From Acanthococcus lagerstroemiae (lineage: Eukaryota; Arthropoda; Insecta; Hemiptera; Eriococcidae): a stretch of 64,000 nucleotides of DNA. Shown one piece after another: positions 11,032 to 23,454 of this stretch (position 1 is its first letter; each line of letters starts with the position of its first letter). The position numbers were made by a program, and so were the translations under genes. The stretch lies in NCBI GenBank assembly GCA_031841125.1, contig CM063112.1, positions 13,356,603-13,420,602 of the forward strand, written 5' to 3'. The notes under the pieces were generated by a model that saw nothing but the letters and a program-made list of their open reading frames with translations, made no database searches and was not told where the DNA came from.

Positions 11032-14000
11032 CTGCAATCAAAAGAAGACAGCAGTTATAACAAAGGCTTTCCAGAACGTGCGAATGAGACATTTGCAGCT
11101 ACGGATTTTCGAAACATGCATAATTTTACCCCAAAAGAAAAACTACATTTTATCACTTAGAAAAACATGTTGTTCTTTTTGGCATCATCTCTCTCCTCTG
11201 AAAGGAGTTTGGCCTGTGTGTACGTCTATCTGAAGTTTAACTTTTTATGGAAAGGCCAGTAACGGATCCAGTATATAACTAGTTTTACGCTTTTCTTTCT
11301 ATTATTTTCTTTTAATATATCGGCAAGATTTACCGAATACCCTCATGTTGTGAATCATCATGCACCAATGCCACTTTCCTGCATTATTTACCACACAATC
11401 CCCAACTGTAATGGAATGGCCTGACCTAAATGGTTCGTGAAATGGTTTACATCATCGGATATTTGGTAAAATTGCAGGATTTTATGTTTAGTCACGTACC
11501 GATCCTCTCTATACTCAGTTCACCGTATTCTTTTTTGTTACTTTCTACGGATCTGATTCTTTTTGAAACTCTGTCTTTTCGGCATTGGGTGAAGCCTAGT
11601 CCAGCAATCGATTACCCTGTTCTTCAGCCCCAGTCTTCAGTTATCTGCTTAATGCATCTTCTTTTTCTCTTTCTTTTTTTTTTCTTTTTCTTTCCGTGAT
11701 CTATATCAAAGCCTTTTCGGCCATTCCAATTTTCAATGAAGTAGCGAATCCCTCCGGCTCGAGAGAAGATCTACTTTCTATTATCCTAACCAATAGAAAT
11801 CACGTTTTCCAGATTCTAGATCCATCCCTACGTCTGGAGTGATTTGCTGGACTAGGATTCGTAAATTTTGCCCTTCTACAAGAGCTCTGGAGGATGGGCC
11901 TGGCTAGCTTCCAGATGCGAATCTCGAGAAATGAGCACGACAGTTTGGTAAGAAAGAAATGGAAGAGAGATCGCTTTGGAAGTGTCGGCAGGAACAAAGT
12001 TGTTTTTTCTTGGTTTGCCAAGCCGATAGTAGTGAACTAAAGAATTTGCAAAGGTCCGACATTGTGCAATGAATCGCGTTCAGTGCTGAAACTTCAAAGC
12101 TTTTTAACATCGCATTGCAAGATATGTCTGAAGTGCCAAGTGCGTGATACTGGCTTTATTGTTGCTAATGTCGAACGCGATTAAAATTCGAGTAATGTTG
12201 GACTAAGTGCCAATATGGACAAGGGGCTGCACACCCCCTATTCGTCGTGCGCTGCTGGATCTATACACCATAATTCAACCATCTATGAATGTTGACTGGC
12301 TCTCCATTGACGAAATCCGGGACTCAATTTTGAGCAAGCAGCTGTCAGTGTATCCATTTGTCTTCCAAATCTTCGGGATGTCGGCTTCTCAAGTTTCGCC
12401 ACCTTCAATTTTGATTTTTTTTTCTTCTTTCTTTTACTCGCTGCCCCTGGATTTTCATTCACCGTTTATTTAGTATCATTATTCGTTATTTTTTTTTTTT
12501 TTTTAATTCTATTTTATTTCATTTTATCGTGGTCTATTTTTATCCTCAATTTTATTAAGTCATAATGAGGAAGGGTCATATTTTAATTTCGTAATTTTTT
12601 TCAACTGTGTTTTGTGAAGCTCTACGGGGGAAGTAGATCATCTACGTCTATTTTATATCTAAATTTCGGCCCTCCGGCTATCTAAATTCATTTCTTTACA
12701 TTTTTTTTTCGGTCAATTTTTTTTTCTTTTTAAATTTTGTTATGCCGTATTTTGTTAAGGGTTCGGGATAATTAGGGGTCGGGCCCCTTGTGATTTCTAA
12801 ATCAATAGGCCGGCTTTTTTCATCAATTTCAGCACCAGCCAATGCACGGACTCGTCGCTGCTCTTCGAACTTCATTTTGGATTTGCTGCGGTAATGTGTT
12901 TATAATTTTCTTTTATTTATTTATCACTCACAGTTTTTTTTCCATTTTACCTTTTCTTTTAATTAGCGTTGACCTTCTTTTAGTAGTGCAGCTATTTTCC
13001 TTATTCCCGGGGTGGTTTTTTTTCTGTCTTTCTTTTTACTGTTTGTTTTGGCTGTACCCGGGGCGATAGAAATAGGGTACAATTTATGAGCTGGGATTGG
13101 TCTTTTCCATCTTTTTCTTTTCCCCTTATTATTCCTTTTTTTTTTCTTTTTTTTTTTTTTGCTTTCTTCCTATTCGTTTCAAGTGGATGCCCAAGTACGG
13201 TAATCTTGCATTCACAAATTCGTGACCTGGGGATATGAGGTAATATTTTCATTGCCTCCAGTTATTGCTTGAGATGGAGGTGACACTTATTTCTTCTATC
13301 TCTCGGCCCGAACTCTGCTTCGGGTGGCGAAAGAGGACCTACCCCTGTGAGCTCCTTTTCTCTCCCATTTGAGTTGACGGCATCGTTCCTCACTCTTAGG
13401 ATCCTTGTATCTCTTGCACGGGCCACAGTGTGGTTTGTATTTTCCTTTGCTGACAAGATGAGAGTCAAACTTGTTTCAGCCTTTTCTTTTTCCACCATTT
13501 CCTGGCCTTTCCATTAGTAGGGGATAGGGACCCGAAAAACATTCTTGTTTATTTTTTCCCCGTTTTTCACTGCCACCAAAGTTGATGGCTTAGTTGAGGC
13601 ATGAAACATACGATCTGTATTCTTGGAAAGCGATTTGTAGGGCATGATATTTCTACTAGGCGGACATGAGAAACAAACTCATTCTCGTTTCATCTCCAGT
13701 CTTTAATATCCTTCCTAGGATGCCTTGTACTTCCTCTTTTGCAGCTTTTTTGGAGCTGGGCACCTCCGTAAACTACCTCAGGGTTGATGCATAAGTCAAT
13801 AGTCAAAATGATTCTTTACTCGAAATTTTGCACAACCCTGTTAACCACTTTTGGCAAGTTTCCCTCTGGTCAGTTGATCTGTTTATTATTGCTATTAGTT
13901 CTTATATAAGCTAGCCAACTTCATATGGTACTGGCGCTTTGTGAAGTAATTCATGGCCCAAGGGATGACACATTCGCAGCAGAATGCCTCTGATGACCTT

Positions 14001-15554
14001 TTATAGACATGGTGTGAGACCTACGACCAGAGTATGAAGCTAAGTATACTGTCGCGGCAGCCCCCCCCCCGCCCGATCCTTTTTATTGTTATTTCTGTTT
14101 TTTTGTGGGAATGACTCTTCACTCACTCCAATAAATCGGGAGTTTTCGAGTGGCTGTACTCTGTTCGCTATCCAGACAGTGTATGTTTCTTTGTTTTCTT
14201 TCCATTAAGTATGTCACCTCTTTTCCCCTTGACCTTGATTATTTATTATATTTGGAAGAGTAGGCTCCGAAGGCAGAGTTGCACTAATTGGGAAAGAGAG
14301 GGTCAATGAAACTCAGAATAGGATTCATTTTCATCTCTAATTTTGTCTATCTGAACAGTAATACATTTGTTGAACCAACCTCTTTGTGTCCCTAGATCTG
14401 GACAATAACCACAGCCGGTTTGATTCCCACTTTCATCCCCTTTCAAAACGGAATCAGCGCTGCCGTTTGTTGAAAGTAAGAATGAGTAGTAAGAGCGTCA
14501 CTTGATATCACTCTCTGCCCCCTCCCAGGGGGGGGGGTCATAGAGTCCATCATAGAGAGTGTTATATACTTTTTTTATATACTGACCCCATCCCTGTCTC
14601 TTCTCGCGAGGAGGCAGACCGGCTCTTGTAGATGTGGTGTTAGGGTAGTGAGAGAATTTCTGTGGCCTCTCCCCCGTTTGGTTAGGGGCTTGTTAGAAAT
14701 TTTTTGCGCTACAACTTCAAAATTGAAGGTCCTGTGATACCATTGTGATTGGATCGGGACGGAAGGAATCGTCAGCGAATTCGTGCATCCAAACGCGATC
14801 GTTCCGAGCTCAGAACCTCCTAGTTCTTGATTCAAGATTAGTGCAGCCCAAATTTTAAAATTGAATATTTGCTTGGGAGAGGAGGGACTCTCTTATGAGT
14901 AGTATTTCGAATTCCTATTTGGCTAGTCGAATAGGTTTGTACGTTTCATGATTTTTTTTTTTTCAGATCGGCGGTGGCGTGGGTAACCACCAGCCAGATT
15001 CTGTTTAGTGCTTACCATGTCAAAATTTATCATTTCCAGTCATCGGCGCTGATGTTTTTGAATTTTCAGAATTATAGGGGAGAGAGGATGTTAATCCATG
15101 ATGCTGTATTACATGCCTAATGTTATCACTCAATGCAGTCGATTGTAAAATTTTATTGTTGAATCTGAACCCATATTTGAGGGTATCTATTATTTTTTGA
15201 TCGCGTACAAATGGGAGACGAATCGCGAAGTAAGAGCCATTGGCTCCATATTTAATTTACGAAGCCGTCGAGTATCTCCACTGAGTTTCATTCTTATTAT
15301 ATTTTATTTATCATTTATTCTATTAATTTAAAATACGTATATTCCTATGTTGTTTGACGTGATCTCATAATTTTAGTGAGGTGAGCTTAGAACAACTTTA
15401 TCCTTTGTATTTATTTTATCGGAAGTGCATGGACGTACCATCATGATGGTTATTTTGATTTATGGCACGAGGCATCTCTGGACTTTTTCTAAATTAGATT
15501 TCCCTTTGGTGGACCTCTTTTCATTCAGGGACATGAAGAGTGGGTTCCCAAGTA
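11032..15554. other. Unassigned T-rich intronic or repeat DNA
   Basis: Long pyrimidine tracts occur at 11660-11695, 12480-12505 and 13135-13165, and a C-run near 14060. On the minus strand 13000-13760 contains consecutive open segments (for example KEEVQGILGRILKTGDETRMSLF near 13700 split by stops) that look like remains of a protein, but I do not recognise it. The open frame at 14575-14835 (minus, 86 aa) is likewise unrecognised. Nothing else could be supported. The part just left of 15554 is the left flank of the hAT insertion. Confidence 0.4.
15547..15554 (+). repeat. hAT target-site duplication, left copy (CCCAAGTA)
   Basis: Eight bases CCCAAGTA immediately before the element; the identical octamer follows it at 17016-17023. 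Confidence 0.9.
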
Positions 15555-17015
15555 CAGAGCCGGATTTACGAAGAGGCAAAGTAGGCAATTGCCTACGACG
15601 AAAGCTCATGAGTCACTCGTTTCTCATCGGCGCTACTCGAATTCTCACGATTTTGCCGACAAACATACTGAAAAGACTGAATGAGACAAATATAACTTTA
15701 CAAAAAGTCAACTATCTCTGAAGACTTCGAGTGAATTATATGAATCTTTGCAATTATATTTTCAAGACCTGAGAGGACGATACAATGAGTTAACTTCAGA
15801 GATGAACACAACATTCCACGCTTCTCTAGGATATGACTGTGTCGAATGAAGGTGATTCTAATCAGGGTGGAACTAGGGTGCCCAGAATTCGAAGGACTAA
15901 AAGGTTTCATGATGAAGCTCAGACTCCTGAGGTCATACTGACCAGGGTCAAAAAGATGGAAGTGGAAGGTTTTAACGTGATTATTGATAATCTGGTCAAC
16001 GAGATGGAGCGGAGGAAGAAAGCTTACAATGATATAAATGATAACTTTGAATTTCTTTTCAATTTCGGAAAAAGTGATGAACATAACGAGGAATTAAGGA
16101 AAAGTGCGAAAAAATTTTCAGTATTTTATGATGTCGATGTAGCCAATGACATAATTGAGGAAGTAATTCAATTCAAGTATTTTTTGCAGAGTCAAAGTCT
16201 TAAAAGTCCTCTTAAATCGGATCCCTTGGAAAATTTCCAGCGTATCACAAAAAATAATTTGATGTCCACCTTTCCAAACATATTTATTGCTTGTCAAATC
16301 TTCTTAACATTACCGGCCAGCAATTGTTCTGGGGAAAGGAGTTTTTCAGCTTTGAAACGTATCAAAAATTACCTAAGGAATACGCTGAGTCAGATTAAAA
16401 CTTCATATCTCTCGTTGTTGCACATTGAGTCTAAACTGACCAAAGAATATGATTCTAATCAGATTATTTATGCATTTGCCGCCAAAAAAGCCAGACAGAA
16501 ATCTTTCTAGAGTGTTTTGCTGACCATATTTCAAAGTAAAAATACGGTTAGCCGTCTATCTCAATATGATTGGTGACTCTTTTCATTATTTGTTTTTGTA
16601 TTATTTTATTCTTTATAATTTACTCGTGCATTATTGTTGAATTTTAATGACATATTTATATTACCAAAGATTTCGTTTATAACCTACAATTGTTTCTTCT
16701 TTTTATTCTCATCATATACCTAGTATATTATACTTTCATATTCATTTATTCAATTATTATCGTAAGTTTCATCTTTGGTCTCGCTATCTAGTTTTTGGTT
16801 CATCAATCATCAACACTACTTTTATGTAGCATTTCATTATTCCTAATTCCTTCATATTTCAAGATTGATTAATCAGAACAGAGAGAAAGAAAAGAATGAG
16901 GAAATTTCTTCCCACGAAAAAATTTTGAGAAGGGGGGGGGGGATTTCAAGGTGAAAATTCTTAGGCGCCGCCTTCCGTTTTGCCTACGACGCCACAGAAG
17001 GTAAATCCAGCCCTG
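15555..17015 (+). mobile_element. hAT transposon, internally deleted, with 8-bp target duplication
   Basis: The left end is CAGAGCCGGATTTACGAAG and the right end, reverse complemented, is CAGGGCTGGATTTACCTTC. Both then contain GTAGGCAA-type strings, the usual look of hAT termini. The flanks carry a perfect 8-bp duplication, the hAT hallmark. At 1,461 bp the element keeps only the C-terminal part of a transposase (15833-16510). A G10 tract lies near 16935. Because the transposase is truncated and interrupted upstream, the copy is probably unable to move by itself. Confidence 0.92.
15833..16510 (+). pseudogene. hAT transposase C-terminal fragment
   Basis: The 225-residue frame ends in the hAT dimerisation domain: about residues 150-200 read LPASNCSGERSFSALKRI and then NYLRNTLSQIKTSYLSLLHI. 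The pattern S-x-ER-x-FS-x-LKRIK-x-YLR is characteristic of the ZMYM1-like branch of hAT transposases. Transposase-like residues also continue upstream (ILKRLNETNITLQ at about 15678) but are separated by stops and frame changes, and the DDE catalytic part that should precede them is absent. The ATG at 15838 region is therefore only the first methionine of an open segment, not a true start. This protein would lack the DNA-binding and catalytic parts. Confidence 0.85.
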
Positions 17016-17023
17016 CCCAAGTA
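17016..17023 (+). repeat. hAT target-site duplication, right copy (CCCAAGTA)
   Basis: Identical to 15547-15554. Confidence 0.9.
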
Positions 17024-18239
17024 CTTAGGTACGTCCATCCTGATGGCTCAGGTTTTCAGCATTACTTCGCTAATGAAGTACGCTGGGGGCATGGGTCATC
17101 GTGGACTCGCCCAGACTCCAGTGGGGCTTGGTGGTAGTCTGTGGTTAAACACCTACAAGTATGGTGATGGTGATAGTAGGCCGGACGCTCGTCATTACGA
17201 GTTTTTCGCCCCCTTTGTCGGCAATCTACTATCGGCGAATTTCCCACAGGGGAGATCCTTGGGAGAAGCTTATTTTTCCAGGGCTATTATTCCAAAATTT
17301 GGGCGGGACATGTTTCGGGAACTTTTGCTACATCGGGAAAAAGTCGAAAACAGCCGAAACAGATTCGGCTCCCGACTTTCGGCTTCGGCTTTTATGCCAA
17401 AATCGTTCGACTTTCGGCTAGCTTTCAGTCCCTGAGTGTCAGGCACGACTGCAGACTGTAGTCGCGCAGGGCGCAGCAATGATCAAGATCAACGAGCACA
17501 TGGCTGGAAGAAAAATAAATACTGAACTGAATTTATTATCACCATGACGAGCTAAATCATACGGACTGGCTTCGTGTCGGGAGGCATGAAAATTTCAACC
17601 ACTGAATTCGTGTCGGAGAGCGTTACGGGCGCTAAAATAACGTTTTTTGACATTTTTTCCATGTGCCAAAGCGAAGACATGAAAAAGTCAAAAAGACGTT
17701 TACAAAAATACCGAAGGTCGTGTTTCGGCTGGAGACACCGTACCGGCGTGCAGTCGTGTTTACGACATCCCGTCCATTCGCAGGCCGTCGACATTTCTGG
17801 CGCCTATTAAAATTCCAGCGCGCCAGAAAAGGCGGCGAGATCGAGGCTGGGGGAAGGCAACCGAGCCAGCGAATTACGAAATTATTAGAATGGAAACGAA
17901 ACCGCGATTACGGCTTGTTATCCTTTAATTAAAGGTATTAAAAAGTGAGCTTCGCTTCCGCGCGAAAAACGACACAGCTAGGCTCGATACAGCTACGTAA
18001 AGAAAAGGCACCTATACGCGGAAACAAATAAGAAAAAGCAAAAGAAGAAAAAGCCGAGAAAGGTTGAAACGAGGAAAGGGGACGGGCGTATTTATCGCGC
18101 GATACGATAGGAAAGAACTCCTTACAGCCTATTTAATTAGAAAACGGTGTATTTTACAATTTTGGCTAACTGGAACGGTATACGAAGAACTCTGATTTGG
18201 GAGGGAAAACCTTTTAATTTTCGTTAAAGGTTACAAAGA
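17024..18239. other. Flanking DNA with clustered TTCGGCT motifs; no gene
   Basis: The right flank of the hAT carries an open frame to 17435 that I do not recognise. Between about 17340 and 17425 the motifs CCGAAAC and TTCGGCT recur five or six times in both orientations and the segment ends TTTCAGTCCCTG, which looks like the subterminal repeats and end of another hAT-like element. From 17470 to 18239 no feature is recognised. Confidence 0.4.
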
Positions 18240-19340
18240 CGACGTTAAACTGCGTCTACGGTAAGGGGGCGGTAGAGGGTGGCACGGCACGCAAGGCTCG
18301 GCACGGCGCGACGCAAATGAGAACAGTGTTACAGGGTCAGAAGGGTTTCCTCGATATACGGACTCCAGCCGCGGCAGCGTATCCGGGCGAAGGAGCACCC
18401 GGAGGGGGTAAATATATCTAAAACGAATCATTGTTGACAAAGGAGATAAAAGGCGAGGGGGGCGAATTTCTGGGCTTCGCTATTACCGCTGCAGTTGTAC
18501 GTAATATAAGCCACCCTTAACACTTCTTCCGACGATCAGGTAAATCCCGTGCACCCCGGCCGTCGCGGTCCGAGGGCCATCCTTTACGTTGCTCGCCGCG
18601 CCGCGCCGCCTGCGCCCGCTTCGTCCTTCTCCGGCGGCGTCGAAATCCTACGCCGTTTTAAATCACCTACTCGAACTAAGAGCGCGCGAATTCCAACCGT
18701 TTTAGCCACTATACGGACCCTTTCTTTATCATTTAATTTATGATTTTGCTATTATCGCTTTTAATTAAATTCGAAACACGAAGTTTGTTCATAAATCTAA
18801 TTTTATGTTTAGATATGTATTTCTAACGTTAGCATTCCCAATAATTAATTTGACACCTTAATATTTCGAAACACTCCCCTCGCTGCGAAACGCGACCCCG
18901 GCACCCTCGTCTTCGTAATCGGAATTTTTCTCGACCGATTTTCGTGTACACACTTTTTTCCTCCCCCTCTGCGACTCTCTTTCTCGCGCTGTCTCGGCCG
19001 TACGTCCACCGCACAGATTATACGCTGCGCTCGATTGCACCGTCAGCCCATTTAGATAAAATGTATAGCCCTCGGCCGACGATATTAAACCTGGCTGGTT
19101 CGACGATTATCGAATAAGTTTGATGAAAACGTCACGTAATTACGAGCCCAGCGATTCGGTTTAAGCAAATTTCGCCCCACGGCCTCGTTCCGCGCAATTT
19201 TACGTCGTAATTACGTCGAAATTGCGAGTCCAAGTGCCAGAGGGGCCCGGGCAGAATGTTTTCGTTCTGTCGTTCTGTCGATCGACGCCAGATCGTCTCC
19301 GCGTAGACGTCTTCGGAGTGCCAAGGCACAAGCTAGAAAT
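18240..19340. promoter_or_regulatory. CpG-rich block, possible host regulatory or UTR DNA
   Basis: Dense CpG and high GC (for example 18545-18665 and 18885-19025) contrast with the AT-rich neighbourhood, and no repeat partner is seen in the window. No open frame looks like a protein. In insects such blocks can be promoters, 5' UTR exons or conserved intronic enhancers; which applies here is inference. A donor-like CAG|GTAAAT lies at about 18538. Confidence 0.35.
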
Positions 19341-19495
19341 TGAAATTCTTTCGCAGATTATGGTCGAAATATACCGAAATTAGCAATTATCGACGTCAAA
19401 TCGACCATATAATCGACCTGGTTTTGACCATTCTTCCTATCGAAAATCGATCTCGAATTTGACGATGATATTGACATGGATACGTCTATTGGCTG

Positions 19496-19645
19496 GCCCT
19501 CGTCCTGCTTCCGACCGACACTGAACTTGATTCTAGCTCAGTTCACAGTTCAGTTTTAGTTGTGCGTATTTCATGAAGCCAATCAGTATGATACAGACAG
19601 CTCTTCATGGTCACAATTCAGTTCAGTGGTCCGCATTTCCAAGGA
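19496..19645 (+). repeat. Dispersed repeat copy 1 (TTGTGCGTATTTC block)
   Basis: The block TTGTGCGTATTTCATGAAG then CCAATCAGTATGATACAG then CTCTTCATGGTC recurs with few changes at 21285-21400. Both contain several CAGTTCAG-like words, as does 34230-34310. Confidence 0.65.
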
Positions 19646-19727
19646 AATTATTTTTCCTCCTAGCATCGATCTTGATCTTTGCTGCGTGGCTGCAATCTGC
19701 AGCCGATTAATTTGCAATGCTTAAAAG

Positions 19728-19964
19728 CAAATACACTGAACTACCAATACCGGAATCTCCATTTAAAATACATTGAGCGCTGTTAGACCCAGCACCTAGC
19801 GGCAGGGATTGTTACTATTATAATTTAGCATTGTGCTCACCAACACTAGATAGAGCGAAAACACACACAATTAATGAAATACATGTAGTACCAATCCCTG
19901 CCGCTAGGAGCCATGGTCCAAAAAAGACGCTCGAGTTTCCAGTATTGGTAGTTCAGTGTATTTG
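19728..19964. mobile_element. MITE with near-palindromic structure
   Basis: The left end is CAAATACACTGAACTACC (then AATACCGG) and the right end is its reverse complement with one or two changes. A second inner inverted pair, AGCGGCAGGGATTG near 19798 and CAATCCCTGCCGCT near 19894, makes the 237-bp element almost a full palindrome. Identical heptamers TTAAAAG flank it at 19721-19727 and 19965-19971, giving a 7-bp (or TTAA-type) target duplication. It encodes nothing. Superfamily is not determined. Confidence 0.85.
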
Positions 19965-20465
19965 TTAAAAGTGAAAACGATATTTTGACATGAATATATC
20001 TATTGGCTGGCCCTCCTATTCTATTGGGACCGGGCGAACGTCTGGTGCGCTAGTATCGCTCTACGTGATAAGAATTTGAAAGAATGATCATGGCCCCGTG
20101 ATTAACATGGGTTCATATGGAGAATACTGTAATTCGCAGCATTTTCTGAGAATTACTTGTTAAATATGCATTTTAAATAAAAAATACCTCAGAGTAGCAT
20201 TTAAAGTACATGTTTTTCTCCTTCGAATGGAATAAAAATAATCGCGGTATGTAGTACGGAAAAATTGTACCATTCAAAAGAAAATACGTTTTCGTTATCA
20301 GCGATAGTATCTCGTACAATACAACCAAATCGATACGGCAAGAATTCGCTCGCGAATTACTGGTAATGCTGGGACTGAGAAAACTCATGAATATTTGTTT
20401 GTCCGTCTTCAAATCAGTGATTTAAAAAAAAATGCGAATATTATGTAACCAACCTCAATTGTCAA

Positions 20466-20811
20466 CATCTGGTTATATTTATAGTGATAACTTGTGTTGG
20501 TTTCATCCTATTTCCTTAAAAATACACTCATTAGAACGAAAATTTTATGATCTTCAATTTTAATTCTTACTTCTGTTTCTTAAAAGTGCGTGATTCTCGA
20601 GTAACTGATGGAAAAACGTGAAAGTCTCATAAGATCCGATTGTATTTAGAGTGATAACTTGTGTTCCTTCTATTCCATTTCCTTGAAAGTATACTCTCAT
20701 TAGGACGAGGATTGTATATGATTTCAATTTTAGTTCTTATGTCTTTTTCCTAAAAGTGCGTATTTCTGGAGTATTTGACGGAAAAACGTGAAAGTCCCAT
20801 AAGACACTGTG
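20466..20811 (+). repeat. Two tandem copies of a ~172-bp unit
   Basis: Copy 1 (about 20466-20634) and copy 2 (about 20635-20811) share GTGATAACTTGTGTT, CCATTTCCTT, CTCATTAG, TAAAAGTGCGT and ACGTGAAAGTC in the same order. The copies differ by scattered substitutions and small indels. No further copies lie on either side. Confidence 0.8.
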
Positions 20812-21412
20812 TCAAAGTCGGCCTTTCCACGCAACGTTGCCGAGTTGTGGATTCCGGCCTGTTAGTTGTAGACGGCCGTGATATGGCAATCAAAATGATG
20901 TGTAAATAGAGCAATTTTCACGATTTTTCGCATTTAAATAGTATTTAACGTAACGTTGGTGGAGGTTTCAAAAATTTTTGGTACGGCTCGTAAAATTATA
21001 TTTTCTTTGACCAACAGAGGTAAAGTAATTGTAATCATTAATGTCTTTTTATGCCAAATAACAAAGAGAAAAATTTGTGTCACGTTAAATATACATTACT
21101 ACACTTCCGAATACCTTCACATTATTAATTATTTTAGAAAAATCGAAAAAATGTAGCAAAAAAATAGTTTTGGTCTTCCGTTTACTATTATCATCTCTAT
21201 TGAATAGTCCTACATGATCATTCTTTCAAAGCTTCTATTTTTGACCGCCAGGTGCAGGTGACGACTCTTTCGATGCACGGTCCCAATTCCCGAGCGACAC
21301 CAATTTCGACCGATGGAACTCGATTCCTGTTCAGTTGTGCGTATTTCGTGAAGTCAATCAGTATGATACAGCTCTTCATAGTCCCAATTCAGTTCCAATG
21401 TAAATTAGCTTA
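20812..21412. other. No gene; contains dispersed repeat copy 2
   Basis: AT-rich DNA. The second copy of the TTGTGCGTATTTC block lies at about 21285-21400 directly before the LINE begins. Nothing else is recognised. Confidence 0.45.
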
Positions 21413-21667
21413 TCGACGGTTATGAGAATGAAATAAAGAGAAAGTGTAAAAAGACAAAGGAGGAATGGATGAAAGAGAAGAGTGATAATATAGAAGAATT
21501 CATGAATGAAGGACAAATAGACTTGGCATATAGAAAAGTAAAAATACTCGTACAGTTTGGAGAAAGAAGGAACAAAGCAAGTAATAACAAATAAGGAGGG
21601 AGAGCCGGTGTACACAGCCAAAGACAAAATGAAAAGGCGGGTAAAGTATGTACGAGTAGAAGGACTA

Positions 21668-23185
21668 CACAGGGTTAGTCGGTTTTCCGTCCGCCATAGG
21701 AAAACTAGTTTTTCGCGAAACCAGGTGCACGCTGTTTCGCCAGGCGAGCAGCTCTTCGACAAGAATTTCATGGAAAATATTCGGGGAAAACTCCGATGGC
21801 TTTTGAAGAATTTTATCAAGACCGAAAATCTTCAGAAGTTAACCTCCGATTATTTCCAAGACATTTCACGAAAAATATTCAGGACGATTCCTTTCCGACG
21901 AACTTTACCGAAAATATTATGGGTAAATTACCGATCATTTTCAATGAATTTTATCAGGCAAGTTTTGTCAGAAATTTTAGGGAAAATCTCCAATGATTCC
22001 AAACGATTTTATCAAGAATCATCGAGAAGTTTTCTCATAATTTTGGCAGGATATCAGAAAAAATTTTGACACTTTTCAGAGATTTTCGTCAAATATATGT
22101 TCGGGGAAAATCTCCAATGATTTCTAAGGAATTAATCAGAAATCTTAGAGAAAAAATGTGGTGATTTCCGGAGAATTTCATTGGAAATATTCAGAAAAAA
22201 GTCCAGTGTTTTCCAAAGAATTTCCTCGAAAATCTTCCGATAAATGTGGTGATTTCCGAAGAATCTCATCGAAAATTTTTAGAAAAAATTTCCAATGTTT
22301 TCCAATAAAGTTCTTTCTGAAGAAAAACTTCAAGAATCATCGAACTTCTCAATGATTTTCGATAAAATCCTTTGGAATAATTGCAGAATTTTCCTAAAAT
22401 TTCCCACAAATTTCTCCTGAAATCATCGGATAATGTTTCTCAGTGATGTCCGATAAAATTCACTGAAAATGATCGGAAATTTACCAATTACATTTTCGAT
22501 AAAGTTCGTCGAAAATAATCTTTGAAAATCAAAGGAATCGTCCCGAATATTTTTCAAGAAATTCCTAGGAAATAATCGAAGGTTTTTTCTAAAGATTTTC
22601 GGTACAATTCTTCAAAACTCTCGGATGTTATTCCCCGAGTGCTTTCGAAAAAATTCTCCAAAAATTATCAGGAAATTTCTCTCGAAGAATTTTTATGAAA
22701 TTTTTTGGGAAACAACGGAGATTTTTTCTAAAGATTTCCGAAGTTATTGGAAATTCTTTCCGAACATTTTTGACGAAAATCTCTGAAAAATATCAAAATT
22801 CTTTAAAGGATATCCTTCCAAAATCATCAGAGATACTTCTCGATGATTCTAATCATTGGAGATTTTTCCTAAAATTTCTGACAAAATTCGCCTGAAATCA
22901 TTGGATATATTTCTCGATGATGTCCGATGAAATTTTTCGAAAATTATCACAAATTTTTCTTGAATAGGAGATTTTTCTCGAATATTTCCGATGAAATTCT
23001 TCGAAAATTTAGAAAATTTTTCCTGAAGATTCTTGATAAAATTCTTCGAAAGCTATCGGAGTTTTCCTTGAATATTTCTCATGAAATTCTTGTCGAAAAG
23101 ACCGTTTCCCTAGCGAAACAACGAGCACCTGGTTTCGCGAAAAACTAGTTTTCTTATGGCGGACGGAAAACCGACTAACCCCGTA
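21668..23185. mobile_element. Foldback element 2 with minisatellite arms
   Basis: Left end CACAGGGTTAGTCGGTTTTC, right end (reverse complement) TACGGGGTTAGTCGGTTTTC. The terminal inverted repeats match for at least 130 bp, including CCGTCCGCCATA, GAAAACTAGTTTTTCGCG and AAACCAGGTGC, then pass into the same kind of 40-60-bp degenerate unit (GAATTTTATC..GAAAATCTTC) seen in foldback element 1. The unit reverses orientation near 22330. TA occurs at both junctions (21666-21667 and 23186-23187). Because the element interrupts a readable LINE, its borders are independently supported: LINE sequence stops at 21667 and resumes at 23186. No transposase is encoded; open frames such as 21557-22069 run through the arms by chance of composition. 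Confidence 0.85.
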
Positions 23186-23454
23186 TAGTAATAATGGGGG
23201 TAAAGAAATAAAAATGGAGAGAGAGGAAGATACGGAAGAAGATGAGAAGGAAGACTCAATTTTAAGAGGGGAATATGACAATGCATAAGGATATTTAAAG
23301 AGAGGGAAACCTGCAGGAGTGGTTGAGATACCAGCTAAATTATTACAGAACTTAGTAGAATATGTACATGATAAGTTGTGCAAAGTAGTATTATTGCAGG
23401 AGCAATGCCAGAGGATTTTAAAGAGAATGCTATTGTAACTATGCCAAAAAAAAA

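Larger units (their letters stand above)
19466..20020 (+). repeat. Direct repeats of a ~45-bp block flanking the MITE region
   Basis: GATATTGACATGGATACGTC then TATTGGCTGGCCCTC at about 19468-19502 is repeated as GATATTTTGACATGAATATA then TCTATTGGCTGGCCCTC at about 19979-20016. The two copies bracket repeat copy 1 and the MITE. Confidence 0.6.
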
